DNA of 64,000 nucleotides from Roseiarcus sp050012775 (lineage in GTDB: Bacteria; Pseudomonadota; Alphaproteobacteria; Rhizobiales; Beijerinckiaceae), in the NCBI GenBank assembly GCA_050012775.1, contig JBEKGN010000005.1:1-64000 (forward strand). The letters are read 5' to 3'. The notes under the pieces were generated by a model. That model made no database searches and was not told where the DNA came from. It saw nothing but the letters and a program-made list of their open reading frames with translations. Below are positions 25,159 through 34,635 of this stretch, piece by piece. Position 1 is the first letter of the stretch, and each line of letters begins with the position of its first letter. Position numbers and translations under genes: made by a program.

Positions 25159-25731
25159 TTAGAACGGGTTCCAGGTGGCCCGAGGCGTGAATTTGAGGTA
25201 GCTGAGATTCACGCCCAAACGCGCGCCGATGCCCGAGCGGATCGGCACGACGATCACATTGTCGGCGCCGAGCGCGGTGAAGCCGAAGCCGCCGACGAAA
25301 TAGGCGGAGCCGTCGATGCCGCCGAAGCGGCGGAAGATCGCATTCACCGCGGGCAGGTTATAGACCAGCATCATCGTTCGGTCGCCATCGGCGCCGGCGT
25401 CGAAGCCGACCGACGGACCCTGCCAAAAGATCTTCTCGTCGCCCGCGTTGCGCGTATACAGCTTGCCTTCGCCGTAGCGCAGGCCGCCGACGAAGGCTGC
25501 GGACGCTTCCTGGCCAAGGATATATCCGTTGGGCAAGCCCCACCGCCGGCCCGCCTCCTGCACCACCTCGGCGAGCCCGCGCGAGACGGCGCCAAAAAAA
25601 CGATGGCCGCTATCCACGACTTCGTCGAGAGAGAAGGGAGCGGGCGTATCGGCTAGAGCGGGACGGGACAGCGCGATGGCGCTCGCCGCGACGGCGCCGC
25701 CCAGCAATTCCCGGCGCGTCAAACTCGACAT
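25159..25731 (-). CDS. EipA-like envelope protein (DUF1134)
   Basis: A 190-residue exported protein starting MSSLTRRELLGGAVAASAIALSRPALA. The RR followed by a hydrophobic stretch is compatible with a Tat signal, though the consensus is imperfect. The mature part (GLAEVVQEAGRRWGLPNGYILGQEASAAFVGGLRYGEG in pieces, and AYFVGGFGFTALG) matches DUF1134, the family of EipA, which is needed for envelope integrity in Brucella. The start is ATG 25731, since the longer open frame overlaps cysQ in another frame. Confidence 0.85.
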   Translation of the reverse strand: MSSLTRRELLGGAVAASAIALSRPALADTPAPFSLDEVVDSGHRFFGAVSRGLAEVVQEAGRRWGLPNGYILGQEASAAFVGGLRYGEGKLYTRNAGDEKIFWQGPSVGFDAGADGDRTMMLVYNLPAVNAIFRRFGGIDGSAYFVGGFGFTALGADNVIVVPIRSGIGARLGVNLSYLKFTPRATWNPF

Positions 25732-25868
25732 CGCTATCCTCCAATCGTGCCCGCCGACCGCTTGCGCGCGCGACATCAGCCTTCCCGGCAAAAAGTGTCG
25801 CCTTGATGGCGAATCGCTCGGCCGGGCGGCCTCCTCGGCGACTATCGTCGGGGCGGATTGACGCCGTG

Positions 25869-26720
25869 TTAACGATCGGCGAAGCGCGCCGCCAGACGCG
25901 GATCGCCCCAGGCGACGAAACCGCCGTTGCGCAATCCCGCCCCGATCTTGCCGTAGGCGAGCGGCCCGCCCTCGACCGCGAGCACGATTCCGCCGGCCGC
26001 GCGAAGCACCGCGTCGCCCGCCGCCGTGTCCCATTCCATCGTCGGGCCGAAGCGCGGATAGACGTCGCCCTGTCCTTCGGCGATGACGCAAAACTTCAGC
26101 GAGGACCCCGCCGAGCGGCGCTCGCCGATGGGCAACCGCGCCAGAAAGGCTTCGGTCGCCGGATCGCCGTGCGACCGGCTCGCCAAGGCGACGAGGGATT
26201 CGGGCGCCGTCCGCGCGCGCAGCGTCCGCCATGAGGCGGCGTCCGGCAGGCCGGCGCCGACCGGGGCCGAACAGGCGAAGGCGGCCTCGCCGCCGAACCA
26301 CAGGCGCTCCAGCGCGGGCGCGTAAACCGCGCCGGCGATGGGAACGCCGCCTTCGACGAGCGCGACATTGATCGTGAATTCGCCATTGCGAGCGACGAAT
26401 TCCTTGGTTCCGTCGAGAGGATCGACCAGGACGAAGCGTTCGCCGATTTCGATCGCCTGGCCCGCCGCCGTCGCCTCCTCGGCGACGATCGGGATCGGCG
26501 TCGCCAACTGGCTCAGCCGCTCACGGATGACCGCTTCGGCCCGTTCGTCGGCCGCGGTCACGGGACTGCCGTCCGACTTGGCGCGCGCCGCGGCGTGGCG
26601 TCGATATTCCTCCATCACCGCCGGCCCGGCGGCCAGCGCGATTCCCGCGAGAAACCGCGCCACGGCGTCCCGCGATTCGCGCTTGAGATCGAACGGCCGC
26701 GCCATCCCGCCTGAGCTCAT
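25869..26720 (-). CDS. cysQ: 3'(2'),5'-bisphosphate nucleotidase CysQ
   Basis: An inositol-phosphatase-family Mg-dependent enzyme expected to hydrolyse 3'-phosphoadenosine 5'-phosphate, a by-product of sulfate assimilation. The 283 residues have AEEA for the first metal ligands (near 81), DPLDGTKEF near 100 and WDTAAGDAVLRAAGG near 230, all standard metal-binding motifs. SLKFCVIAEGQGDVYPR is the CysQ-type version of the fourth motif. It is on the same strand as the EipA-like gene, 137 bases upstream of it. Confidence 0.9.
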   Translation of the reverse strand: MSSGGMARPFDLKRESRDAVARFLAGIALAAGPAVMEEYRRHAAARAKSDGSPVTAADERAEAVIRERLSQLATPIPIVAEEATAAGQAIEIGERFVLVDPLDGTKEFVARNGEFTINVALVEGGVPIAGAVYAPALERLWFGGEAAFACSAPVGAGLPDAASWRTLRARTAPESLVALASRSHGDPATEAFLARLPIGERRSAGSSLKFCVIAEGQGDVYPRFGPTMEWDTAAGDAVLRAAGGIVLAVEGGPLAYGKIGAGLRNGGFVAWGDPRLAARFADR

Positions 26721-26850
26721 CGATAATCCGTCCTTCGCATAAGCGTCTTCATTGCGCAGTCGCGGCGCGACGGCGAATCCGTTACGGTCGGGCGCGCCCG
26801 ACCGCGTGATTCGCCGCGCCGACGGCGGCTAAGACCACAGGACCAGCCCA

Positions 26851-27507
26851 ATGACAATTGTCGCCCTCGCACCGATGGACCTCGCCGCTCTGCTTTGCTC
26901 GCGCGTCTGCCACGACGTGATCAGCCCCGTCGGCGCGATCGTCAACGGTCTTGAAGTTCTCGAAGACGAAAAAGACCCGGAAATGCGCGAGATCGCGATC
27001 GAGTTGATCAAGAAGAGCGCCGCTTCGGCGTCGGCGCGGCTGCAATTCTGTCGGCTGGCCTTCGGCGCCGCTGGATCGGTCGGCGCTTCCGTCGACACCG
27101 GCGACGCCGAATCGGTGACGCGCGGCCTTATCGTCAACGATCGCACCACCCTGGTTTGGAACCCGCCGCGCCAATTCGCGGCCAAGAACAAGGTCAAGTT
27201 GCTGCTCAACCTCAACCTCATCGCCTTGTCGGCCATCCCGCGCGGGGGCGTCATCACGGTCGATTTCGCCGGCCAGGACGAAACGCTCGCCATCCGCGTC
27301 GAGGCCAAGGGGCCCAACGCCCGGCTCGCCCACGGCGTCGTCGACCTCGTCGTCGGCCGACCGGAGGGCGGCGTGGTCGACGCGCATTCGATCCAGCCGT
27401 TTTTCGCCGGGCTCGTCGCGCGCGATTGCGGCATGGAGGTCGCGATCGTCGTGGCGCCGGAAACGGTGACGCTCGAAGCTCGGCCCGCGATCGCCGTCGC
27501 GGCTTGA
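26851..27507 (+). CDS. chpT: Histidine phosphotransferase ChpT
   Basis: A 218-residue pseudo-histidine-kinase that passes phosphate from CckA to CtrA and CpdR in the alphaproteobacterial cell-cycle relay. The phospho-acceptor is His21 in SRVCHDVISPVGAIVNGLE. The second half is a degenerate ATPase-like domain (KLLLNLNLIALSAIPRGG) lacking the ATP-binding glycine boxes, as in Caulobacter ChpT. A single-domain response regulator follows 162 bases downstream on the same strand with a CtrA-like site in between. Confidence 0.92.
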   Translation: MTIVALAPMDLAALLCSRVCHDVISPVGAIVNGLEVLEDEKDPEMREIAIELIKKSAASASARLQFCRLAFGAAGSVGASVDTGDAESVTRGLIVNDRTTLVWNPPRQFAAKNKVKLLLNLNLIALSAIPRGGVITVDFAGQDETLAIRVEAKGPNARLAHGVVDLVVGRPEGGVVDAHSIQPFFAGLVARDCGMEVAIVVAPETVTLEARPAIAVAA

Positions 27508-27527
27508 CGAATTCTCAAGCATCGCAT

Positions 27528-27542
27528 TTCAACGCTTCTTAA
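27528..27542. promoter_or_regulatory. CtrA-like site (TTCA-N7-TTAA)
   Basis: TTCA-ACGCTTC-TTAA differs by one base from TTAA-N7-TTAA. It lies 127 bases upstream of the single-domain response regulator and just after chpT. Function is inferred from the motif and from its position. Confidence 0.35.
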
Positions 27543-27669
27543 CGAGATCGAGCCATGATCGCGTCGGGTCGGGCTTGAGACGAATGCACGAATTCCCCAA
27601 GGGGGATTCTCCGCCGGCGGCGCCGGCGGCTCACTGCGGTCGGCTCGCGCCCTCCGAAGGGAAAATGAA

Positions 27670-28035
27670 ATGAAACAGGTCCTCGTGGTCGACGATTCCC
27701 CGGTGATCCGAAAGATCGCGCGCCGAATTCTCGAAGGCATGCGCTTGAGCACGTCGGAGGCGGCCGACGGTCGGCAGGCGCTGGCCGCCTGTTCCTTCTT
27801 CATGCCCGACGCCATTTTCGTCGACGGCGCCATGCCGGTGCTCGACGGGTACGAATTCCTGAGGGAGCTTCGCGCCATGCCGGGCGGCGACAAGCCGAAA
27901 GTCGTGTTCTGCACGAGCGAACACGATGTCGCGCAGATCGCCCGCGCGATGCACGCCGGCGCCGACGATTTCATCATGAAACCCTTCGATCGCGAACACG
28001 TTCAATCGAAGTTCGAAAGCATCGGCGTTTGCTGA
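27670..28035 (+). CDS. Single-domain response regulator (CheY/DivK-like)
   Basis: A 121-residue receiver domain without an output domain. The acidic pocket is VVDDS (Asp8, Asp9), the phosphorylation site is Asp52 in IFVDGAMPVLDG, a Thr/Ser lies in VFCTSE, and the conserved Lys is in IMKPFD. Such proteins act as phosphate shuttles or by protein contact. Its place beside chpT suggests a part in the CckA-ChpT relay, but it is not recognisably CpdR or DivK from sequence alone. Confidence 0.85.
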   Translation: MKQVLVVDDSPVIRKIARRILEGMRLSTSEAADGRQALAACSFFMPDAIFVDGAMPVLDGYEFLRELRAMPGGDKPKVVFCTSEHDVAQIARAMHAGADDFIMKPFDREHVQSKFESIGVC

Positions 28036-28078
28036 TTGCGATCGTGGTCGCGGGCGATTCCGGGCTGCCGCCCTCGGG

Positions 28079-29053
28079 TCATTCCGAGATCGGCGCGTCG
28101 TTCGCGCCGACCGGCGAGTCGGCGCCCTCGTCGCCTGGGTTCGCGCCGGCGTGGAAGCCGTAAGGCGAGCGCAAGCGCCGCCGACGGCCGCGACCGGGAA
28201 AACGCCCGTCCGCCGACGGCTCGGCCTGAGGCGCCTCGGATTCGGCCGCTCCGCCCGCTTCGGCGCCGTTTTCGACGATCAGCGCGGGCTGGGCCTCGCC
28301 GGCGTCCTGGGGTCCGACGATGCGCGGCGCCGCGGTGATGAACGAAGGCAGAGCCGACGCCGCTCCCGGCGCTTCGGCGGGGACCGGCGCCTCGCGCGGA
28401 AGCGCCGGTTCTCGGTAGGGACGGAATTCGCGGGGTCGCCCGTCGCGCCCAGGCTGGCCCTGACGATCTTGCCGGTCCGGGAATGGACGATCGGGCCGAG
28501 GGCCGCGATCCTGGTGACGGCCGCCCGGGCGGTCCGGACGGCCCTGATACCCGCCGCGATCGGCCTGACCCTGACCCTGGCGCTCGCTCTCGCCCGGCGC
28601 CCGCTCGACATAGGGTTGGTTCGCGGAGGGAGCGGACGGGACGGGCTGCGGCTGGTAAGGCTGCGGCGGCGGCGTGTAGGGAACCGGGGCGCGCTCCGGC
28701 GGCGAGGCGAAACGGTCGGACAAGCCGCCGACGTCGTCTTCGTCTTCGATTTCGTAAGCTTCGCCTTCGCCCGGCGGGCGTCCGCCGCCCTGCGCTTGAA
28801 GCTGCGCGGCCTGAGCGGCCGCGATCAGACGAAAATAATGCTCGGCGTGCTGAAGATAGTTTTCCGCCGCGACCGGATCGCCGCCGGTGTGCGCGTCGCG
28901 CGCCAATTGCAGATATTTCTCGGCGACATGATGAGCGTTGCCGCGGATTTTAACGTCCGGCCCGTTGGACTCGTAAGAACGCGTCAACGGATTGGGGCCG
29001 CGCCGGTTGTTCGACGGGCGACCGCGCATCCGCTTATTCTGACCAGGTCTCAT
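28079..29053 (-). CDS. DUF4167 domain-containing protein
   Basis: A 324-residue protein. The N-terminal 85 residues (MRPGQNKRMRGRPSNNRRGPNPLTRSYES, then GNAHHVAEKYLQLARDA and AENYLQHAEHYFR) are the DUF4167 domain, characteristic of alphaproteobacteria and possibly RNA-binding given its Arg/Asn-rich start. The rest is low-complexity, rich in Pro, Gln, Arg and Asp, and probably disordered. AAGGGATAAACG before the ATG gives a good ribosome binding site. Function is unknown. Confidence 0.85.
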   Translation of the reverse strand: MRPGQNKRMRGRPSNNRRGPNPLTRSYESNGPDVKIRGNAHHVAEKYLQLARDAHTGGDPVAAENYLQHAEHYFRLIAAAQAAQLQAQGGGRPPGEGEAYEIEDEDDVGGLSDRFASPPERAPVPYTPPPQPYQPQPVPSAPSANQPYVERAPGESERQGQGQADRGGYQGRPDRPGGRHQDRGPRPDRPFPDRQDRQGQPGRDGRPREFRPYREPALPREAPVPAEAPGAASALPSFITAAPRIVGPQDAGEAQPALIVENGAEAGGAAESEAPQAEPSADGRFPGRGRRRRLRSPYGFHAGANPGDEGADSPVGANDAPISE

Positions 29054-29393
29054 CGTTTATCCCTTATTTACCATGACTCTGAATTGGTTCGGACGGCGAT
29101 CGCGCGCCCCAAGCCCCGCGCGATCGAAACGCGCGGCGTGGCGAAACCTGGAACGGCCCATTTCAACATCGGCGGATTGGGTTCTCGCAGGATCGCCCTG
29201 CCTGTCCTCGCCGCGTCCGCGCGCCGATCGCCCCGTTTGATCGGCCGCTTGGCGGTCCATCGAAAATACGGCTGCTTTGGCTTAACAGCCCGTCGCCGGT
29301 CGCGAACCTTGACCGGTTGCGTCCGCAGTTCGGCTCGCTTTGGAAACCGACCATCGCCGAAGCTGACGGCTCGACGACGAATCTATAGTTACA
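29054..29393. other. 340-base stretch without a convincing gene
   Basis: Between the DUF4167 start and the end of the LOG-family gene. Short frames are open on the minus strand but match nothing and lack good start sites. It probably holds the DUF4167 promoter and a terminator for the LOG-family gene, though I cannot point to either. No RNA-like fold was recognised. Confidence 0.4.
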
Positions 29394-30218
29394 TTAGCTC
29401 CTTTTCAACCCCTCGCCAAGAGGCAAGTTGCCCGCGGGGTCTTCCGTTCGAGAAAGCCGTCCGTCGGCGGCGGCGATCCCGGCCGCCTTCAAGTAGCGCC
29501 AGGCGTCGGCGGCGTCGGCGGCGAAGCCGATCAGGTCCATGTCCCGCGCGCCGATCATGCCGCTTTCCGCCAGCGCGTCCCAGTCGACCACCTTGCGCCA
29601 ATAGACTTCGTCGACGAGCACGATCGGCATCGCCGGCGCCTTGCCGGTCTGCACCAAGGTCACCAATTCGAACAATTCGTCGAAAGTGCCGAAACCGCCG
29701 GGAAAGACCACCAACGCCTTCGCCCCCATCGCGAAATGCATCTTTCGCATCGCGAAGTAATGGAACCGGAACGTCAGCGCCGGGGTCGTGAAGCGATTGG
29801 GCTCCTGCTCGCGCGGCAAGGTGATGTTGAATCCGATGGTCGGCGCGCCCGCCTCGAAGGCGCCGCGGTTGGCCGCTTCCATGGTCCCTGGGCCGCCGCC
29901 GGTCGCCACGACATTGGGGAACGGCGGACCGCCCCGCGCCGCGCCCCCTTCCAACGAGGCGAGCCGCCCGAACTCGCGCGCCTCGGCGTACCAGAAGCTT
30001 TGCCGGCCCGGGCCGTTTTCGCGAGCGCGCGAAGAGCCGAAAACGATCAGGGTCGAGACGACGCCAAAGTTACGAAGCGCCTCCGCGGCTTTCTGGTATT
30101 CGAGCTGAAACCGCAGGCCCCGCGTCGAATCGCCGAGCAGGAACTCTTGATCGAGCGCGGGAAGGCGGTAGGCGCTCGAGGCGACTTGCGCGGCGTTCGG
30201 AGGACCGGGTTCCGTCAT
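29394..30218 (-). CDS. LOG family protein (TIGR00730-type Rossmann fold)
   Basis: A 274-residue protein with the two signatures of the LOG/lysine-decarboxylase-like family: GGGPGTMEAANRGAFEAG at about 107-124, and the PGGFGTFDELFE nucleotide-binding motif at about 192-203. Characterised members are phosphoribohydrolases that release free bases (cytokinin-type) from nucleoside monophosphates; members of this longer class are less well characterised. No signal peptide is present. It lies just upstream of the secreted hypothetical gene's 3' end, on the same strand. Confidence 0.85.
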   Translation of the reverse strand: MTEPGPPNAAQVASSAYRLPALDQEFLLGDSTRGLRFQLEYQKAAEALRNFGVVSTLIVFGSSRARENGPGRQSFWYAEAREFGRLASLEGGAARGGPPFPNVVATGGGPGTMEAANRGAFEAGAPTIGFNITLPREQEPNRFTTPALTFRFHYFAMRKMHFAMGAKALVVFPGGFGTFDELFELVTLVQTGKAPAMPIVLVDEVYWRKVVDWDALAESGMIGARDMDLIGFAADAADAWRYLKAAGIAAADGRLSRTEDPAGNLPLGEGLKRS

Positions 30219-30275
30219 GGCGTCGTTTCGATCGCCCGATCCGTTGCGCGCGCTCGAGGGTTCCAGAGCCCCGGC

Positions 30276-30896
30276 CTAATTGTCGAGGCGCACGCCGGCC
30301 CCTTCGGCGGGCTCGCGATAGCCTTTGGGCGGGTCCGTTAACCAGTCTCGGTCGGGCTCTGGACCGAGCACGGTCGGCGCTTTCTTCTCCAGACCGACCC
30401 AGGTGAGGGGATTCCAATTGAGCGAAGGGCTCGGGCGCGTCTCGCAATTCTCGCCGGGACCCTTGGTGCACGGCCGCCGGCCGGGGGGCTGGCCCGCCGT
30501 CGCGCTCACCGTCACGACGCCGCCGTGCTCCGAAAGCGGAGAGGCTCTTTTCCTCCAGGGAATGAAGACATATTTGTCCTTTTCCGCCTTTTCTTTCCTG
30601 CGCTTCTCCACGTCGGGGTCGACGGGCCAGGCCACGTTTCCCTGCGTCGACGCGACGGCGGGCGCCGGCAACTCGACCTTGGGCGGCAGCACGATCCGGG
30701 CGCGGTCCCGGTATTCGATCGGATCCTGGGCGTCGTCGCCTCCAAAGCCGAAAATCGAACCGATGCCGACCCAAATCGGCGCCGCGCCGTCGTCGCCCGC
30801 GCGCGCAGGCGCCGCGGCGAGGCCCAGCCACAAAACGCAGGCGGCGGAAACCGCGAGGCGGCGCCGGCTAGCTTCTCCAAGCGTCAGAGACGGCAT
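30276..30896 (-). CDS. Secreted hypothetical protein
   Basis: A 206-residue protein with a signal peptide (residues about 12-33, RRLAVSAACVLWLGLAAAPARA, likely cut after ARA). The mature part has no known catalytic motif. It contains RIVLPPKVELPAP, a Lys/Glu-rich stretch, PWRKRASPLS, and a cysteine pair spaced about eight residues apart (CTKGPGENC). Similar proteins near lspA occur in Rhizobiales, to my recollection, but none has a function. It follows lspA on the same strand with a 197-base gap. Confidence 0.6.
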   Translation of the reverse strand: MPSLTLGEASRRRLAVSAACVLWLGLAAAPARAGDDGAAPIWVGIGSIFGFGGDDAQDPIEYRDRARIVLPPKVELPAPAVASTQGNVAWPVDPDVEKRRKEKAEKDKYVFIPWRKRASPLSEHGGVVTVSATAGQPPGRRPCTKGPGENCETRPSPSLNWNPLTWVGLEKKAPTVLGPEPDRDWLTDPPKGYREPAEGAGVRLDN

Positions 30897-31093
30897 GGTC
30901 GAAAACCCCTTATCCCATTCGTCACCGCTCGCCCGAGGCGCGGCGGGACGAGATACCCGGCTATTCGTTGGTGCGACAATCCGGCGATTCGATGGCGAAT
31001 CCGCATCGGCGCGCCCGGCGCGCCGTTTATTGGCGCCGCGAATTGCCGCTCTCTAACATGAAAAACCGAAAAAGGGGACTCCCGCCTCGCCGG

Positions 31094-31612
31094 TCAAGAC
31101 CGCCGCTCGCGACTCGGGTCCGGGACGCTCGGCTTGGCCGAGCCGAACAGGCCATCGAAAATCAGCAGAGCGACCCCGATATTGATCGCGGCGTCGGCGA
31201 GATTGAAGACGAAGAAATGCCGCGCGAACGCGTGCAGGTCGAGGAAATCGGCGACCGCGCCATAGGCCAGGCGATCGTAGCCGTTGCCGAGCGCGCCGCC
31301 GATGACGGCGCCGAGGCCGAGGCCGACCAGAGGCGCGCGGGCGCGCCACAACCAGAAGCCGAGCAGCGCCGTCACCGCGAGCGTCAGCGCCAGCAGCAGC
31401 CAGTGGCCGACCGCCGATTCCTGCGCGAACAGGCTGAAGGAAATGCCGCGGTTCCAGCGCAGCGTGAAGTCGAGGAACGGCGCCAGGGCGAACGGCGCGC
31501 CGCCATCGCCGTCAAAATAACGCACGACCGCGAGTTTCGACGCCTGATCGAGGGCGAGAACGCTTAAGATCGTCAGGGCGCCAAGGTTTCGCGCTCGCGT
31601 TCGCGCCCGCAT
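31094..31612 (-). CDS. lspA: Lipoprotein signal peptidase (signal peptidase II)
   Basis: A 172-residue inner-membrane aspartic protease that cleaves prolipoproteins after lipidation, such as the TadD-like and CpaD proteins in this window. Four membrane helices are visible. The catalytic Asps are in GNGYDRLAYGAVADF and FNLADAAI. The ATG at 31612 shares a base with the stop of ileS (TGATG), so translation is coupled; a longer open frame upstream overlaps ileS and is not LspA-like. Confidence 0.95.
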   Translation of the reverse strand: MRARTRARNLGALTILSVLALDQASKLAVVRYFDGDGGAPFALAPFLDFTLRWNRGISFSLFAQESAVGHWLLLALTLAVTALLGFWLWRARAPLVGLGLGAVIGGALGNGYDRLAYGAVADFLDLHAFARHFFVFNLADAAINIGVALLIFDGLFGSAKPSVPDPSRERRS

Positions 31613-34578
31613 CAGGCCCGCCGAGCCGCGTTCAATTCGCGCAAGGCCGCGGCGTCGCGCGGGCTGACGTCGGGAAATTCGGGATCGGCCGCCGCGGGAT
31701 CGAAATAGCGCCAGGAGCGCGCGCATTTGATTCCCTCGGCGCGCTCGACCACGACCGCGACGCCCCGAACTTCGGGCAATTGAAACGCTCCGACGGGAAC
31801 GTCGGCCGTGGGTTCAAGGACGAGGTCCGACGTGATGCAGACTTCGGCGAAATCGACGCCAACGAGAACGTCATTGAACACGGCGTTGCTGATGAAGACT
31901 CGTGGCGCGGCCTCCAGCGAGGAGCCGATGCGTTTGTCGGCGCGCGCGATCTCGATCGCGCCGGTGACCACCGAGCGGATGCGGCGGATCGTCTCCCACT
32001 TCGCCGCGAGCGCCTCGTCGCGCCATTCCTCGGGAATGATGGGAAATTGTTCGAGATGGACGGAGCGCCGGTCGCTGTCCGATTTTTGCGGATCGCGCGC
32101 CGCCCAGGCTTCCTCCGAGGTGAAGACGAGGATCGGCGCGAGCCAGAGCGTCACGGCGCCGAAAATATGCTCGATCGCCTCCAACGCGCCGCGCCGCTTC
32201 ACGCTCGACGGCGCCTCGCAATAGAGGGCGTCCTTGCGGATGTCGAAATAGAAGGCGGAGAGATCGGCGTTCATGAACGCCGACAGCGCCGAGATCACCC
32301 GCGCATAATCGAAATTCGCATAGGCCGCGCGCACGACGCCGTCGAGTTCGGCGAGGCGATGCAGCATCAGCCGCTCCAACTCGCCCATTTCGGCGACGCC
32401 GACCGCATCCTCGGGCCGGTAATGCGCGAGCGTGCCGAGCATCCAGCGGATCGTGTTGCGCAGCTTGCGATAATTGTCGGCGACGCTCTTGAGGATTTCC
32501 GGCCCGATGCGCTGATCGTCGGAATAGTCGACGCTCGCCACCCAAAGCCGCAATATGTCGGCGCCCGAGGCCTTGATGACGTCCTGCGGGAAGGTCTGAT
32601 TGCCGAGCGACTTCGACATCTTGCGACCCTTCTCGTCGAGCGTGAAGCCGTGCGTCAGCACGACGTCGAAGGGCGCGCGGCCGCGGGTGCCGCAGCTTTC
32701 CAACAGAGACGACTGGAACCAGCCGCGATGCTGGTCGGAGCCTTCGAGATACATCACCTCGTCGACGCCGCCGTCGATCTTACGCTTGATCCCGGCGAGG
32801 CCGGGGAAATGCTCGGAGTCTTCAAGCACGAACGCGTGCGTCGAGCCCGAATCGAACCAGACCTCGACGAGGTTGTCGATCTTGTCGTAGTCGCCGGCCT
32901 TGTGCCTGTCGCCGAGGAAGCGCTGTTTGGCGCCCTCGGCAAACCACGCGTCGGCGCCCTCCTTCTCGAAGGCGTCGGCAATGCGCGCGTTCACTTCCGG
33001 ATCGTAGAGAACGTCGTGTTCGCCCTTGCGCACGAAGATCGGCAACGGCACGCCCCAGGCGCGCTGGCGCGAAAGCACCCAGTCCGGTTTGCTCGCCACC
33101 ATGCCGTTGATGCGGTTCTCGCCCGCCGCGGGGACCCAACGCGTCTGCTTGATCGCGTCGAGCGCGATCGCCCGCAGGGTCTGGCCCTGCGGCGCGGCGG
33201 CGTAAGGCCGGTCCATCGCGAGAAACCATTGCGGGGTGTTGCGGAAAATCACCGGCTTCTTCGAGCGCCAGGAATGGGGATATTGGTGCTTGAGTCGGCC
33301 GCGCGAGACAAGGCGCCCCACCGCGACCAGCGCCTTGATCACCGCTTCGTTGGCGTCGCCCTTCTCCCCCTTGTCGGTTATGACCCGCCGCCCCTCGAAG
33401 CCGGGCGCCTCGTCGGTGAGAGCGCCGTTTTCGTCGACGGTGTAGGGAATGCGCGTATCGATTCCGCGCTCGATCAGGCGCCGGCCGTTCGCCATCCACA
33501 GTTCGAAGTCCTCGCGGCCGTGTCCGGGCGCCGTATGGACGAATCCGGTGCCCGCGTCCTCGGTGACGTGGTCGCCGTCGAGCAGCGGGACGACAAAGCC
33601 GTAGCCGAGCGTCTGCAGCGGATGCGCGCACACCATCGCGGCGAGCGCGTCGCCGCCGAGTTCGCCGAGGAACTCGTAGGCCGCGACCTTCGCCGCGCCG
33701 AAAACGCTGGGCGCGAGCGATTGCGCCACGATGTAGGTCGCGCCGACCTTGGCCCAATTGTCGGCGGGCGCCTCCGTCACGCGATAGCGGCCGTAGCCGA
33801 TGCGCCGGGAGAATGCGATCGCCCGATTCCCCGGCAAGGTCCAGGGCGTCGTCGTCCAGATGACGACCGAGGCGTCCTCGCCCTCGACAGGAAACGCCAC
33901 ATAAACCGTGTCGCTGGTGTGCTCCTCGTATTCGATTTCGGCTTCGGCGAGCGCCGTTTTCTCGACCACGCTCCACATCACGGGTTTGGAGCCGCGATAG
34001 AGCAGGCCATTGGCGACGAATTTGAAGATTTCGCGGGCGATTTGCGCTTCGGCGGGATAGCTCATGGTCGTGTAGGGATGGTCCCAATCGCCGACCACCC
34101 CCAAGCGCTTGAACTCCTCGCGCTGCACCGACAGCCAATGTCCGGCGTAGGCGCGGCATTCCCGACGGAAGGCGATGATCGCCGCCGAATCGGAGAAATC
34201 CGGCTTCGCCTTGCCCTTCTTGCGATAATTCTCTTCTTCGACCTTCCATTCGATGGGAAGCCCGTGGCAATCCCAGCCGGGCACGTAGTTGGAATCCTTG
34301 CCCGCCATCTGCTGCGAGCGCACCACCATGTCTTTGAGGATCTTGTTGAGGGCGTGGCCGATATGGATATTGCCGTTGGCGTAGGGCGGCCCGTCGTGCA
34401 GCACGAATTTCGGTCGCCCCTTGGCGCTTTGGCGCAACGCCGCATAGAGGCCTTCGCGCGCCCAACGCGCGAGAATCTCCGGCTCTTTTTGCGGCAGCCC
34501 GGCCCGCATGGGAAAATCGGTCTTCGGCAGAAAGAGGGTCTGCGAATAGTCGGGGCCCTGGGCAGGCGCGTCGTTCAT
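31612..34578 (-). CDS. ileS: Isoleucine--tRNA ligase
   Basis: Class I aminoacyl-tRNA synthetase of 988 residues. The HIGH motif is HIGHALNK near residue 72 and KMSKS is KMSKSLGNQ near 650. The editing (CP1) domain between them includes VIWTTTPWTLPGNRAIAF. The zinc-finger end found in E. coli-type enzymes is not visible at the C-terminus. It lies in a ribF-ileS-lspA cluster, the order common in proteobacteria, with a 57-base gap after ribF and a one-base overlap with lspA. Confidence 0.97.
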   Translation of the reverse strand: MNDAPAQGPDYSQTLFLPKTDFPMRAGLPQKEPEILARWAREGLYAALRQSAKGRPKFVLHDGPPYANGNIHIGHALNKILKDMVVRSQQMAGKDSNYVPGWDCHGLPIEWKVEEENYRKKGKAKPDFSDSAAIIAFRRECRAYAGHWLSVQREEFKRLGVVGDWDHPYTTMSYPAEAQIAREIFKFVANGLLYRGSKPVMWSVVEKTALAEAEIEYEEHTSDTVYVAFPVEGEDASVVIWTTTPWTLPGNRAIAFSRRIGYGRYRVTEAPADNWAKVGATYIVAQSLAPSVFGAAKVAAYEFLGELGGDALAAMVCAHPLQTLGYGFVVPLLDGDHVTEDAGTGFVHTAPGHGREDFELWMANGRRLIERGIDTRIPYTVDENGALTDEAPGFEGRRVITDKGEKGDANEAVIKALVAVGRLVSRGRLKHQYPHSWRSKKPVIFRNTPQWFLAMDRPYAAAPQGQTLRAIALDAIKQTRWVPAAGENRINGMVASKPDWVLSRQRAWGVPLPIFVRKGEHDVLYDPEVNARIADAFEKEGADAWFAEGAKQRFLGDRHKAGDYDKIDNLVEVWFDSGSTHAFVLEDSEHFPGLAGIKRKIDGGVDEVMYLEGSDQHRGWFQSSLLESCGTRGRAPFDVVLTHGFTLDEKGRKMSKSLGNQTFPQDVIKASGADILRLWVASVDYSDDQRIGPEILKSVADNYRKLRNTIRWMLGTLAHYRPEDAVGVAEMGELERLMLHRLAELDGVVRAAYANFDYARVISALSAFMNADLSAFYFDIRKDALYCEAPSSVKRRGALEAIEHIFGAVTLWLAPILVFTSEEAWAARDPQKSDSDRRSVHLEQFPIIPEEWRDEALAAKWETIRRIRSVVTGAIEIARADKRIGSSLEAAPRVFISNAVFNDVLVGVDFAEVCITSDLVLEPTADVPVGAFQLPEVRGVAVVVERAEGIKCARSWRYFDPAAADPEFPDVSPRDAAALRELNAARRA

Positions 34579-34635
34579 GATAAATCGAGCCGGAAATGGT
34601 GAATTGCTGAGCGTGGGCGCTTCGAGGCGATCCGA

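Noticed and set aside
29057..29260. Short minus-strand frame between DUF4167 and the LOG-family gene
   Set aside because: No recognisable motif and no good ribosome binding site; codon pattern does not stand out from intergenic sequence.
31780..34602. 940-codon open frame on the plus strand opposite ileS
   Set aside because: A shadow frame: ileS has HIGH, editing and KMSKS motifs, the antisense product has none.
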